Positions 54,020 to 62,347 of a stretch of DNA of 64,000 nt are shown one piece after another. How positions within the stretch are numbered: position 1 is the first letter of the stretch; each line of letters begins with the position of its first letter. Source of the stretch: Murimonas intestini (GTDB lineage Bacteria > Bacillota > Clostridia > Lachnospirales > Lachnospiraceae); the NCBI GenBank assembly GCA_003148945.1, contig QGGY01000005.1, forward strand, positions 1-64,000, in the 5' to 3' direction. The position numbers were made by a program, and so were the translations under genes. The notes beneath the pieces are model-generated. The model was given only the letters and a program-made list of their open reading frames with translations. It had not been told where the DNA came from and ran no database searches.

Positions 54020-55117
54020 ATGAAAACAAGAAATCGCAGCGTTATAATATGGATGCTGAGCCTGATACTGATGGTCAGCGGCCTTGTAAATGTACCGGCA
54101 GTTACTTTAAATGCGGCTGATGCCTCAGATGAGGCTGGTGTTAATCTGGAAGTGCATTTTATTGATGTGGGGCAGGCGGACTGTATCCTTGCTAAATCAG
54201 GCAGTTCAGCTATGCTGATAGATGCGGGCAATAATGATGATGCGGACACTATCATATCCTACCTGGAAGACCAGGGAATCCAGAATCTGGAATATGTGAT
54301 AGGCACACATCCTCATGAGGACCATATCGGGTCCATGGATTCAGTGATTGAACATTTTAATGTAGAAAATGTTCTGATGCCTGATAAGGCACATACTTCT
54401 AAAAGTTTTGAGGATGTTCTGACAGCTGTTGACGAAAAAGGTCTTTCAGTTACTATTCCAGAGCCGGGTCAGAAGTATGAGCTTGGAAGCGCAGTATTTA
54501 CAATCCTGGCTCCAAACAGGGATTACGGTGATGAGCTGAATGACTGGTCTGTGGGCATCAGGCTTGTAAACGGAGAAAACAGCTTTATCATGTGCGGAGA
54601 TGCCGAGGCTGAAGCTGAACAGGACATTATTGCAGGGCAGCCGGATATTGCCTCAAATGTCTATAAAGTAAACCATCATGGGAGCGATACCTCCAGCACA
54701 GCAGAGTTTTTAGATGCAGTGAACCCTGAATATGCGGTGATCAGCTGTGGGAGGGATAATTCCTACGGCCATCCCACACCATCTACGCTGGAAAAACTCA
54801 GAGACAGGAATATACAGGTATTCAGGACAGATGAGCAGGGTACGGTCGTAGCTGTATCTGATGGGAAAGAGATTGTATGGGGGACTTCAGCCAACACATC
54901 AATGCTACAAGGCAAAGCGGAACAGGGAGACGGCGAAGGAGAGGCAGCAAGTTCAGATGATGGCAGTCAGGCCACAATCGTACATATCACAAAAACGGGG
55001 GAAAAGTATCACAGTGCCGGGTGTCAGTACCTTAAGAAATCAGATATCGAGATTTCGCTGGAGGATGCAAAAGCAAGCGGATATACTCCCTGCAGTAAGT
55101 GCAGCCCGCCACAGTAA
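54020..55117 (+). CDS. Secreted ComEC-type metallo-beta-lactamase fold protein with Cys-rich C-terminus
   Basis: The 365-residue protein has a signal peptide or N-terminal TM (IIWMLSLILMVSGLVNVPAV) and a metallo-beta-lactamase domain like the hydrolase part of ComEC: VHFIDVGQADC, IGTHPHEDHIGSM (metal HxHxDH), MCGDAEAEAEQ and VNHHGSDTSS. At the C-terminus a short module GEKYHSAGCQYLKKSDIEIS then GYTPCSKC has three Cys and one His, suggestive of a metal or nucleic-acid site. A role in extracellular nucleic acid breakdown or DNA handling is inferred. RBS AAAAGGGAGAG. The DUF3006 gene follows after 18 nt. Confidence 0.85.
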   Translation: MKTRNRSVIIWMLSLILMVSGLVNVPAVTLNAADASDEAGVNLEVHFIDVGQADCILAKSGSSAMLIDAGNNDDADTIISYLEDQGIQNLEYVIGTHPHEDHIGSMDSVIEHFNVENVLMPDKAHTSKSFEDVLTAVDEKGLSVTIPEPGQKYELGSAVFTILAPNRDYGDELNDWSVGIRLVNGENSFIMCGDAEAEAEQDIIAGQPDIASNVYKVNHHGSDTSSTAEFLDAVNPEYAVISCGRDNSYGHPTPSTLEKLRDRNIQVFRTDEQGTVVAVSDGKEIVWGTSANTSMLQGKAEQGDGEGEAASSDDGSQATIVHITKTGEKYHSAGCQYLKKSDIEISLEDAKASGYTPCSKCSPPQ

Positions 55118-55135
55118 TAATTCAGGAGGATCAGG

Positions 55136-55354
55136 ATGAAAGGGACAATAGACAGGATAGAGGGGCAGATAGTTGTCTGTGAGATGGAGCAGCGCAGGAT
55201 GATAGAGATCCCCCTTGAGGCATTTGATACCAGACCGGTAGAGGGGGATGTGATAACCTGGGAGGCTGGAAGAGCTTCTGTGCTGGAGGAAGAAACTGCA
55301 AGCCGGAAAGAAAAAGTACAGAGCCTTTTTGACAGGCTGAAGAAAAAGAGTTAA
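55136..55354 (+). CDS. DUF3006 family protein
   Basis: A 72-residue protein starting MKGTIDRIEGQIVVCEM and ending in a helical charged tail (RKEKVQSLFDRLKKK). The small beta-barrel-like start and the EGDVITWE segment are typical of DUF3006. These proteins are commonly encoded beside ComEC-like metallo-beta-lactamase genes, as here. Function unknown. RBS CAGGAGGATCAGG. A terminator follows at 55416. Confidence 0.82.
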   Translation: MKGTIDRIEGQIVVCEMEQRRMIEIPLEAFDTRPVEGDVITWEAGRASVLEEETASRKEKVQSLFDRLKKKS

Positions 55355-55415
55355 GAGTAAATATACAGTTTTGCTGAATGGTTACAGTTAAGATCTGAAT
55401 GCAGTTTATACTATG

Positions 55416-55445
55416 GGCCGCGCTTATATAGTGCGGTCTTTTTTT
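55416..55445 (+). terminator. Intrinsic terminator after the DUF3006 gene
   Basis: GGCCGCGCT (55416-55424) pairs with AGTGCGGTC (55430-55438), two G-T pairs, then a run of seven T. Confidence 0.85.
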
Positions 55446-55476
55446 GACTTCGCATACAGGAAAGGATGCGGCAGGA

Positions 55477-55830
55477 TCACAAAGGGTATCTGGAATCAAT
55501 GCTGCGGACACATATGATACTGTCGTCTGTCACATCCGCCGTTCCTTTTGTGTCAAAGAGCACCTGGACCAGCTGCCCGTCTTCAAAAGCCGGTATATAA
55601 CGCCCTGCTTCATATTTCATATAAGGATTCCGAAGGGACGGCGTATTATCCAGGAACCACTGGCATCCGTCCACGGTTTCAATGATCATATAGTCATAGT
55701 AATTGCCTGTCAGTGCCAGCTGAGCAGGGACCCTGTTTTTGGCATCAGGAGAGGCGGTCAGAATACTTGCAGGAAAAAGGCAGAGGGCCGTACAGGCTGC
55801 AAGAATTAGTGGTTTTGTTGTTTTTTTCAT
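55477..55830 (-). CDS. Small secreted protein of unknown function
   Basis: The 117-residue product has a signal peptide (KPLILAACTALCLFPASILT) and a mature part of about 88 residues (YYDYMIIETVDGCQWFLD, MKYEAGRYIPAFEDGQLVQV, TKGTADVTDDSIICVRS). The signal contains Cys but no convincing lipobox, so export by signal peptidase I is likelier. I do not recognise the family. On the minus strand AAAGGAGCTGACAATCAA precedes the ATG, a good RBS, which supports it over the overlapping plus-strand ORF. It is convergent with the DUF3006 unit. Confidence 0.7.
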   Translation of the reverse strand: MKKTTKPLILAACTALCLFPASILTASPDAKNRVPAQLALTGNYYDYMIIETVDGCQWFLDNTPSLRNPYMKYEAGRYIPAFEDGQLVQVLFDTKGTADVTDDSIICVRSIDSRYPL

Positions 55831-56088
55831 TTGATTGTCAGCTCCTTTACTATGGAATCAGTCTGTGATAAGCTTGTTTTTGACGGATCATCCCCTCGTC
55901 TGCAGATACGTGGCTTCAGTGCTCTTTTTTGAATTGGGGGAGGAAATATTTGACATGGGAATGTTAGATGTGATGGGATCTGAGATGGTAAAAAGACAGG
56001 CTGAACTTAGCTGCCTGATGATATTATACTATACTGTTTCTGCAATTGATATCGCTTTTGATGCATAAAATCCCGAGGATTGCAGCGC

Positions 56089-56153
56089 GAAACGGCGTTT
56101 TTAGCCGTTTCTGTGCATCGCAAAGCGTGCTACTGGCCACGGAGTGACCAGTA
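56089..56153. repeat. Two-hairpin GC-richer element before the BceAB-like genes
   Basis: GAAACGGC (56089-56096) pairs with GCCGTTTC (56104-56111), and TACTGGCCAC (56131-56140) with GTGACCAGTA (56144-56153, one mismatch). The second hairpin, read on the minus strand, resembles the hairpin at 60130-60154 (GTTACTG, ACTCCG, CAGTAAC). The remainder of 55831-56088 shows no gene that I can support. Confidence 0.4.
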
Positions 56154-56154
56154 A

Positions 56155-56178
56155 CATTCTTACAAAAATGTAAGGATG
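56155..56178 (+). promoter_or_regulatory. Inverted repeat, candidate BceR-type operator
   Basis: CATTCTTACA (56155-56164) and TGTAAGGATG (56169-56178) are inverted, 9 of 10 identical, with AAAA between. A TGTAAGAATG half-site recurs at 63354-63363 upstream of the second ABC gene. The position, ~100 nt before the transporter gene, suits regulator binding. Confidence 0.45.
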
Positions 56179-56274
56179 CCGTCTTAAATGTAATATGAAA
56201 TTATGGCAGTACAGACTGTTTATGATTAAAATAGTGTCAGAACCTGAGAAAAGTATTAATGAGGAGGACGAAAA

Positions 56275-57042
56275 ATGTCATTGCTGGAAGTTAAAAATTT
56301 AAAAAAAGTATATACAACAAGGTTTGGAGGAAATCAGGTCCAGGCGCTTAAAAATGTAAATTTTTCTGTAGAAGAAGGGGAATATGTAGCTATTATGGGG
56401 GAGAGTGGTTCGGGAAAGACTACTCTTCTGAATATTCTTGCATCCCTGGACAGGCCCACCAGCGGAGAGGTCCTGCTAAACGGAAAGAGCATGAACAAGG
56501 TCAGAGAAAAGGAACTGGCTGCTTTTCGAAGAGAAAATCTGGGATTCGTATTTCAGGATTTTAACCTGCTGGATACGTTTTCTCTCGAGGATAATATTTA
56601 TCTGCCGCTGGTCCTCTCAGGCAAATCTCATGAGGAGATGGTCAGAAGGATCACGCCGCTGGCCAGAAAGCTGAAAATCCAGGATATTCTGAAGAAATAC
56701 CCGTATGAAGTTTCAGGAGGGCAGAAGCAGAGGGCGGCCGCGGCACGCGCCCTGATTACTGATCCGCAGATAGTGCTGGCCGATGAGCCCACAGGTGCAC
56801 TGGATTCCAGGGCAGCGGAGAAGATGCTCAATCTGTTCTCCCAGGTAAACAGGGAAGGACAGACCATCCTGATGGTTACCCACAGCACCATGGCAGCAAG
56901 CCATGCGGGCAGGGTGCTGTTTATCAAGGATGGGGAGGTTTTCCATCAGATATACCGCGGAACTATGCGTAACGAGGAGATGTTCGCCAGCATAACACAG
57001 GCGCTTACTGTGCTCAGTTCAGGAGGTGAGCAGGATGCGTAA
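56275..57042 (+). CDS. ABC transporter ATP-binding protein (BceA-like)
   Basis: The 255-residue ATPase has Walker A (IMGESGSGKTTLLN), Q-loop (FVFQDFNLLDTF), signature (VSGGQKQRAAAARAL) and Walker B ([13 protein letters not shown]), with the switch His in VTHSTMAAS. It matches MacB/BceA-type ATPases of peptide-antibiotic detoxification or sensing transporters. The permease gene overlaps its end by 8 nt. RBS GAGGAGGACGAAAA. Probably controlled by the regulator-kinase pair at 52198-53965. Confidence 0.93.
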   Translation: MSLLEVKNLKKVYTTRFGGNQVQALKNVNFSVEEGEYVAIMGESGSGKTTLLNILASLDRPTSGEVLLNGKSMNKVREKELAAFRRENLGFVFQDFNLLDTFSLEDNIYLPLVLSGKSHEEMVRRITPLARKLKIQDILKKYPYEVSGGQKQRAAAARALITDPQIVLADEPTGALDSRAAEKMLNLFSQVNREGQTILMVTHSTMAASHAGRVLFIKDGEVFHQIYRGTMRNEEMFASITQALTVLSSGGEQDA

Positions 57043-59041
57043 CAGTTTTTATCCCAAGATGGCCCTTACAAATATCAGGAAAAACGGAAGGATGTATCTT
57101 CCTTACATGATAGCTTCGATCTGTACGATCATGATGTTTTTCATGATGATGACAATCATCGATAATCCGGGCATTGATTCCATGCCGGGAAATATCAGCC
57201 TTAAAATGATGCTGATCCTGGGCGAAGTGATCGTAGGGGTATTTGCAGTAGTGTTTTTGTTTTATACTAACAGCTTTCTTATGAAAAGAAGGAAAAAAGA
57301 ACTGGGTCTGTACAGTATCCTTGGACTGGAGAAACGTCACATAGGCCGCATATTATTTTTTGAAGTGTTTTTTACAGCAGTTTTCTGCCTGGCTGCGGGA
57401 ATTCTGGCGGGAAGCCTTTTTTCCAGGCTGATGTTTCTGATACTGCTGAAGATGGTGCAGACAACCGCACCGTTTACCATAGAATTTTCCCGTCTTGCAG
57501 TAAAGGTGACAGTTACTCTGTTTGGCGCTGTATTTCTGGCAACTCTTGTGTCTGATCTCTTTCAGATCGGCAGAGTAAGGCCTATAGAGCTCCTTCACGG
57601 GGACAAGAGGGGTGAGAAGGAGCCAAAGGCCAGATGGATACTTGCTTTTGCAGGTTTTGCACTCTTAGGAGGAGGCTACTATATTGCTCTCCATGTTGAA
57701 ACACCGGTAGAAGCCATCATGGAATTCTTTATAGCTACACTTCTTGTTATGGGAGGAACTTATCTGCTGTTTACTACAGGAAGCATTGCAGTCTTGAAAA
57801 TGCTTAAAAAGAATAAAAAATTTTATTATAAGCCCAGGCATTTTACTACTGTGTCAGGAATGCTCTATAGGATGAAGCAGAATGCCGTGGGACTGGCTAA
57901 TATATGTATCCTGAGTACAGGTGTGCTGCTGGCTGTATCTACAACTGTCAGCCTCAATGTAGGCATGTCCGATCTTTTAAAAGGACTCTTTCCGGAAGAT
58001 ATAGGGGTCTATATGGTAGGTTCGGAGGGAGGAATAGCTGAAAAGCTCTACAGCTATCTGGAAGGCAAGGCTGAAGAAGCGGATGTCTCTTTTGGACCCA
58101 TGATAGATTTTACTCATGTGAGAGTATATGCAGAAAGGAGCAGAGATGATCTGTCAGAATTTGTGTCCGGTCAGCAGACAGGAGACGCGCCTAATGATTA
58201 CGCCATAATCATGACTGACCTGGAACAGTACAATAAAGTGGAGGGCAAAAATGAGTCTCTGGGAAAAGATGAGGTGATTATAAGCGGGAATCTCAAGGCA
58301 TACGGGGAGGAAAAATTTACACTTGACGGACGCAGTTTTCATGTGAAAGAAGAGAAAGATAGCAGTGAGATCGTAAAGCGCATGCTTGTGCGCTCACAGA
58401 AGAACTATGTAGTGGTGTTCTCTGACAAAAGTATAATAGATGAGCTGACTGCAGGAATAGACCAGAACCTGATTGGAAAAGAAGAATATATGGGGATGGA
58501 CATTCAGGGGAGTCAGGAGAGCAGAAATAAATTTGACACACTTCTGATTAATGACGATTTCAAAGGATTTGTTAAACAGGAGAATATTAACCAGAAGGTT
58601 TATTTTAGCGTGAATTCAGGTATTTCTGAGGGTCAGGAAATGAGATCCTTTATCAGCGGATTCTTATTTATCGGTATTTTTATCGGAGTACTGTTTTTGA
58701 TGGCAACTGCCTTGATCATCTATTATAAACAGATATCGGAGGGGTATGAGGATAAGGAGAGATATGTGATCATGCAGCAGGTAGGTATGAGCCTTTCTGA
58801 AGTGAAGAAATGTATCCACAGCCAGATCTTGTCTGTATTCTTCCTGCCGCTATTGATAGCTATCGTACACATTTGTGTTGCTTTTAACATTATAAATAAG
58901 CTTTTGTGGATATTCGGACTTTATAATACGCCCCTTTTCATGCTCTGTACAGCGGTGACTATCCTGATATTTGCTGTAGTCTACACCATTGTATTTTCAC
59001 TGACATCCAGAACTTATGTAAAGATCGTGGGGACAGAGTAG
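57035..59041 (+). CDS. FtsX-family ABC permease (BceB-like)
   Basis: A 668-residue permease with about ten TM segments. TM1 (MYLPYMIASICTIMMFFMMM) is followed by GEVIVGVFAVVFLFYTNSFL with the MKRRKKELGLYSILGLEKR cytoplasmic segment of the family. A large extracellular domain spans ~residues 310-530, the part known to bind peptide antibiotics or lipid II complexes in relatives. A final FtsX core closes it (GIFIGVLFLMATALIIYYKQ). ATG 57035 has AGGAGG eight nt upstream; a GTG at 57026 overlaps that RBS and is unlikely. Confidence 0.92.
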   Translation: MRNSFYPKMALTNIRKNGRMYLPYMIASICTIMMFFMMMTIIDNPGIDSMPGNISLKMMLILGEVIVGVFAVVFLFYTNSFLMKRRKKELGLYSILGLEKRHIGRILFFEVFFTAVFCLAAGILAGSLFSRLMFLILLKMVQTTAPFTIEFSRLAVKVTVTLFGAVFLATLVSDLFQIGRVRPIELLHGDKRGEKEPKARWILAFAGFALLGGGYYIALHVETPVEAIMEFFIATLLVMGGTYLLFTTGSIAVLKMLKKNKKFYYKPRHFTTVSGMLYRMKQNAVGLANICILSTGVLLAVSTTVSLNVGMSDLLKGLFPEDIGVYMVGSEGGIAEKLYSYLEGKAEEADVSFGPMIDFTHVRVYAERSRDDLSEFVSGQQTGDAPNDYAIIMTDLEQYNKVEGKNESLGKDEVIISGNLKAYGEEKFTLDGRSFHVKEEKDSSEIVKRMLVRSQKNYVVVFSDKSIIDELTAGIDQNLIGKEEYMGMDIQGSQESRNKFDTLLINDDFKGFVKQENINQKVYFSVNSGISEGQEMRSFISGFLFIGIFIGVLFLMATALIIYYKQISEGYEDKERYVIMQQVGMSLSEVKKCIHSQILSVFFLPLLIAIVHICVAFNIINKLLWIFGLYNTPLFMLCTAVTILIFAVVYTIVFSLTSRTYVKIVGTE

Positions 59042-59740
<699 letters not shown>

Positions 59741-59820
59741 CTCTTTGGCAGCCTGCTCTATTTGTGTTTCTTCAAAGTTATTTTCCCAGATATTGTCACA
59801 GTACCATTATACATATTCTG
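59741..59820. promoter_or_regulatory. Candidate invertible promoter segment
   Basis: Eighty bases lie between two inverted sites. On the minus strand, TAGACT in the right site (59834-59829) is 17 bp from TATAAT (59811-59806), a promoter pointing left, antisense to the recombinase. If the segment is inverted, TATAAT would fall at 59750-59755, again 17 bp from TAGACT of the left site (59727-59732), now pointing right to the gene at 59870. In the present orientation the rightward position holds AGCCTG, no -10. A weak rightward TTGTCA-15-TATTCT (59793-59819) is also possible. Inversion is inferred. Confidence 0.6.
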
Positions 59821-59844
59821 TCAAAAAAAGTCTACTTTGTTTGA
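59821..59844. repeat. Right recombinase-like site (dyad with CT core)
   Basis: Half-site TCAAAAAAAGT, core CT (59832-59833), half-site ACTTTGTTTGA; halves 10 of 11 identical as inverted repeats. The core is the complement of AG in the left site, so the two sites are in inverted orientation. Core centres are 104 bp apart, close to ten helical turns. The inner half-sites of both sites are identical. Confidence 0.75.
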
Positions 59845-59869
59845 CAGAGCCAGGAGGGGGAAAGGCATA

Positions 59870-60127
59870 ATGAGAAGAGAGGAATCACTGTTAGACTTGT
59901 TGTCAAGAGAACTGGGATGCTATGTCTCTGATCTGAGAAATATTGACGATTTTACTAAAGAGGGGATAAGCAGGATACGCAAAGTGATACTTCAGATTCC
60001 GGAGGGTGCCTGCGGACTGGCTGAATGGAATGAGGCAGTTATGTATATTTTTGGAGCAAAGGTCAAATTTAAAAGTGAGAAGGATGCGAAAAAATATATT
60101 TATGACAGACTGCTTGAAAAAGAATAA
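59870..60127 (+). CDS. 85-residue protein of unknown function, target of the candidate switch
   Basis: ATG 59870 follows CCAGGAGGGGGAAAGGC. The product is probably a small soluble helical protein: MRREESLLDLLSREL, CYVSDLRNIDDFTKEGI, LAEWNEAVMYIFG and KDAKKYIYDRLLEKE. It has two Cys (CYVS and EGACGL), no signal and no TM. I do not recognise a domain. The in-frame codons upstream (from 59762) cross the invertible segment and lack an RBS. It has its own terminator at 60167, so it is the only gene directly controlled by the invertible promoter unless readthrough occurs. Confidence 0.7.
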   Translation: MRREESLLDLLSRELGCYVSDLRNIDDFTKEGISRIRKVILQIPEGACGLAEWNEAVMYIFGAKVKFKSEKDAKKYIYDRLLEKE

Positions 60128-60129
60128 GA

Positions 60130-60205
60130 GTTACTGCCAACTCCGGTCAGTAACGGATAAGATTGGGAGACGGACGGCCAATTGCAGGCTTGCCCGTCTC
60201 TTTTT
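60130..60205 (+). terminator. Small hairpin and intrinsic terminator after the 85-residue gene
   Basis: GTTACTG (60130-60136) pairs with CAGTAAC (60148-60154). Then GAGACGG (60167-60173) pairs with CCGTCTC (60194-60200), extended by GGCC/GGCT pairs, followed by TTTTT. The second stem is the terminator. Confidence 0.8.
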
Positions 60206-60218
60206 GTTATGATATGAT
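60190..60218 (+). promoter_or_regulatory. Candidate promoter of ldhA
   Basis: TTGCCC (60190-60195) inside the terminator stem and TATGAT (60213-60218), 17-bp spacer, about 40 nt before the start codon. Confidence 0.45.
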
Positions 60219-60258
60219 AATTTCTGGGCAACCTTATAGAAAAAGGAGGTACGTCTGA

Positions 60259-61257
60259 ATGAGAATATTATTTTTTGGAACAAAACCATATGATGAAGAA
60301 TTTTTTACGGCACTGCTGGAGGATAGCAGGTATGGCGGGCTGGAGTTCAAGTTTATCGAGCCGAACCTGACAGCTGAGACAGCGAGACTGGCGGACGGCT
60401 GGGACGGTGTTTGTGCATTTGTCAATATGGATCTGGGGACACGCACCATAGAGCTGCTGCATGAATGCGGAGTAAAGCTGATCCTGATGCGCTGTGCAGG
60501 ATACAACAATGTGGATCTGGCAAAAGCAGGGGAGTTTGGCATAACTGTCATGCATGTGCCGGGATATTCGCCGGAATCAGTTGCAGAGCATGCCATGGCT
60601 CTTGTTCTGACTGCTAACAGGCATATGCACAAGGCATATATTAAATGCAGGGAAAATGATTTCAGCCTCAGTGGACTGATGGGAGTAAACCTGAGCGGAA
60701 AAACAGCGGGTATCGTGGGCACAGGCAGGATAGGAGCGGCGATGGCCAGGATCTGCCGCGGGTTTGGGATGAAGGTGATCGGATATGATATGTATCATAA
60801 TAAAGAACTGGATTTTCTTGAATATGTAGAATTGGATGAGCTTCTTGCAAAGTCAGATTTGATTTCCCTGCACTGCCCTCTGACAGAATCTAATTATCAT
60901 CTGATCAACAGTGAAACTATCAGCAAGATGAAGGATGGCGTGATCCTGGTGAACACCTCCAGGGGAGGTTTGATCAAGACAGCAGATCTGATCCAGGGTA
61001 TCAGGGACGGCAAATTCTTTGCTGTAGGTCTTGATGTGTATGAGGAGGAGACTGGTTCTGTATATGAGGATATGTCAGACCAGATACTTGGGCATTCCAC
61101 TATGGCAAGACTGCTCTCATTTCCAAATGTGATGGTGACTTCCCACCAGGGGTTCTTCACAAGAGAGGCTCTGAGGGCGATCAGCCAGACTACACTAGAC
61201 AATGCGCTTGCATTTGCCCAGGGAAAAAGCAGCGGCAATGAGATCCATGGGCAGTAA
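60259..61257 (+). CDS. ldhA: D-lactate dehydrogenase (2-hydroxyacid dehydrogenase family)
   Basis: The 332-residue enzyme reduces pyruvate to D-lactate with NADH, or acts on a close 2-oxoacid. It shows the NAD motif AGIVGTGRIGAAMARICRGF, the Arg in ILVNTSRGGLIKTADL, the Glu in GLDVYEEETG and the catalytic His in VMVTSHQGFFTREA. These are typical of fermentative D-LDH (FFTREAL end). RBS AAAAGGAGG. It would regenerate NAD in fermentation. The DUF1622 gene follows after 30 nt with no terminator. Confidence 0.92.
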   Translation: MRILFFGTKPYDEEFFTALLEDSRYGGLEFKFIEPNLTAETARLADGWDGVCAFVNMDLGTRTIELLHECGVKLILMRCAGYNNVDLAKAGEFGITVMHVPGYSPESVAEHAMALVLTANRHMHKAYIKCRENDFSLSGLMGVNLSGKTAGIVGTGRIGAAMARICRGFGMKVIGYDMYHNKELDFLEYVELDELLAKSDLISLHCPLTESNYHLINSETISKMKDGVILVNTSRGGLIKTADLIQGIRDGKFFAVGLDVYEEETGSVYEDMSDQILGHSTMARLLSFPNVMVTSHQGFFTREALRAISQTTLDNALAFAQGKSSGNEIHGQ

Positions 61258-61287
61258 AAAATAAAAACTAAAGAGGATAAAGTTAAA

Positions 61288-61650
61288 ATGGGAGAGATAA
61301 TGGAATTTTTAAATCAACTGTTGAACCAGATCGTTGAGCTGGCGATCCTGCTCTGTGAATATACAGGTGTCTTAGTGATCGCGGTTTCCAGTGTAAGGGG
61401 AATTATTGACTATATCAAGGGAAATCCCCAGACAAGGCTGAATCTGGCAAAGGGGATGGCAATGGGGCTGGAATTCAAAGTGGGCAGCGAGATCCTGCGT
61501 ACTGTGGTGGTGCGGGAAGTGCAGGAGATATTTATCGTGGCCAGCATCATTGCCCTGAGGGCACTTCTGACATTCCTGATCCACTGGGAAATAAAGAATG
61601 AAGAGAGAAATGGATCTTCAGGCGGGAGCAGTGAAAAGGCAGGAAAATAG
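61288..61650 (+). CDS. DUF1622 family membrane protein
   Basis: A 120-residue protein with about three hydrophobic helices: VELAILLCEYTGVLVIAVSS, LAKGMAMGLEFKVGSEILRT (amphipathic) and EIFIVASIIALRALLTFLIH, and a Gly/Ser tail. The pattern and the RLNLAKGMAMGLEFKVGSEI motif fit DUF1622, function unknown. ATG 61288 follows AAAGAGGATAAAGTTAAA. The response regulator gene begins 1 nt after its stop, so the two are co-transcribed. Confidence 0.82.
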   Translation: MGEIMEFLNQLLNQIVELAILLCEYTGVLVIAVSSVRGIIDYIKGNPQTRLNLAKGMAMGLEFKVGSEILRTVVVREVQEIFIVASIIALRALLTFLIHWEIKNEERNGSSGGSSEKAGK

Positions 61651-61651
61651 T

Positions 61652-62347
61652 ATGAGGATATTAATTGTAGAAGATGACAGGACGATAGCGGAGGGACTCA
61701 GATATTCTCTGGAGGGAGACGGGTTTGAGGCCGTGCTGTGCCCGGATAAGAGGTCAGCGCTGGAACAAATGGACAGGGAGGGATTTGCGCTCTATCTGCT
61801 TGATCTGTCCCTGCCGGACGGAAGCGGCTATGAGCTGTGCGATTATATAAAGGCCAGATGGGAGGCGCCTGTCCTGTTTCTTACAGCCTGTGATGATGAG
61901 GTGAGCGTGGTCAGGGGACTTGATATGGGAGCGGACGACTATATTACTAAGCCATTCCGTATCAGGGAGCTGGTCAGCAGGATGAAAAGGGCGCTCCGGC
62001 AGTACGGTAAGGCCCAGGCAGCAGAAGAGAGTTCCAGGATCGGAGATGTCACTGTATATCCAAAGCAGGCCAGGGTGATGCGGGGCCAGGAAGAGATATT
62101 TCTCACAGCCCTGGAATACAGGCTTCTTCTTGTACTGCTCGCAAACAGGGGACAGGTGCTTACAAGAAACCAGCTGCTGGAAGGTATCTGGGATGTCGAC
62201 GGCAGCTTTATTAATGACAACACTCTGTCAGTGTATATGAAAAGACTCCGTGAAAAGCTGGAGCCGGATGGAGGAAATCACAGATATATAGAGACAGTGA
62301 GAGGGCTGGGATACCGTCTCCGTGAGGAGGGGGAAAATGGAAAGTAG
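61652..62347 (+). CDS. OmpR-family response regulator (second BceR-like)
   Basis: A 231-residue regulator with a receiver domain (ILIVEDDRTIAEGLRYSL; Asp in LYLLDLSLPDGSGYEL; Lys in DDYITKPFRI) and a winged helix (FLTALEYRLLLVLLANRGQV; NTLSVYMKRLREKLE; YIETVRGLGYRL). ATG 61652 is at the natural start of the receiver fold; the 18 in-frame codons upstream overlap the DUF1622 gene. The kinase start lies 11 nt before its end. It likely controls the ABC transporter that begins at 63462. Confidence 0.92.
   Translation: MRILIVEDDRTIAEGLRYSLEGDGFEAVLCPDKRSALEQMDREGFALYLLDLSLPDGSGYELCDYIKARWEAPVLFLTACDDEVSVVRGLDMGADDYITKPFRIRELVSRMKRALRQYGKAQAAEESSRIGDVTVYPKQARVMRGQEEIFLTALEYRLLLVLLANRGQVLTRNQLLEGIWDVDGSFINDNTLSVYMKRLREKLEPDGGNHRYIETVRGLGYRLREEGENGK

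Noticed and set aside
55370-55400. Possible third copy of the GAAGGT-loop hairpin
   Set aside because: Only short pieces (GCTGAA, GTTAC) match and no stem forms around the loop.
55835-56068. Plus-strand ORF of 77 codons before the BceA-like gene
   Set aside because: No ribosome binding site, no recognisable domain, and it begins within the promoter region of the minus-strand secreted protein gene. It is probably chance.
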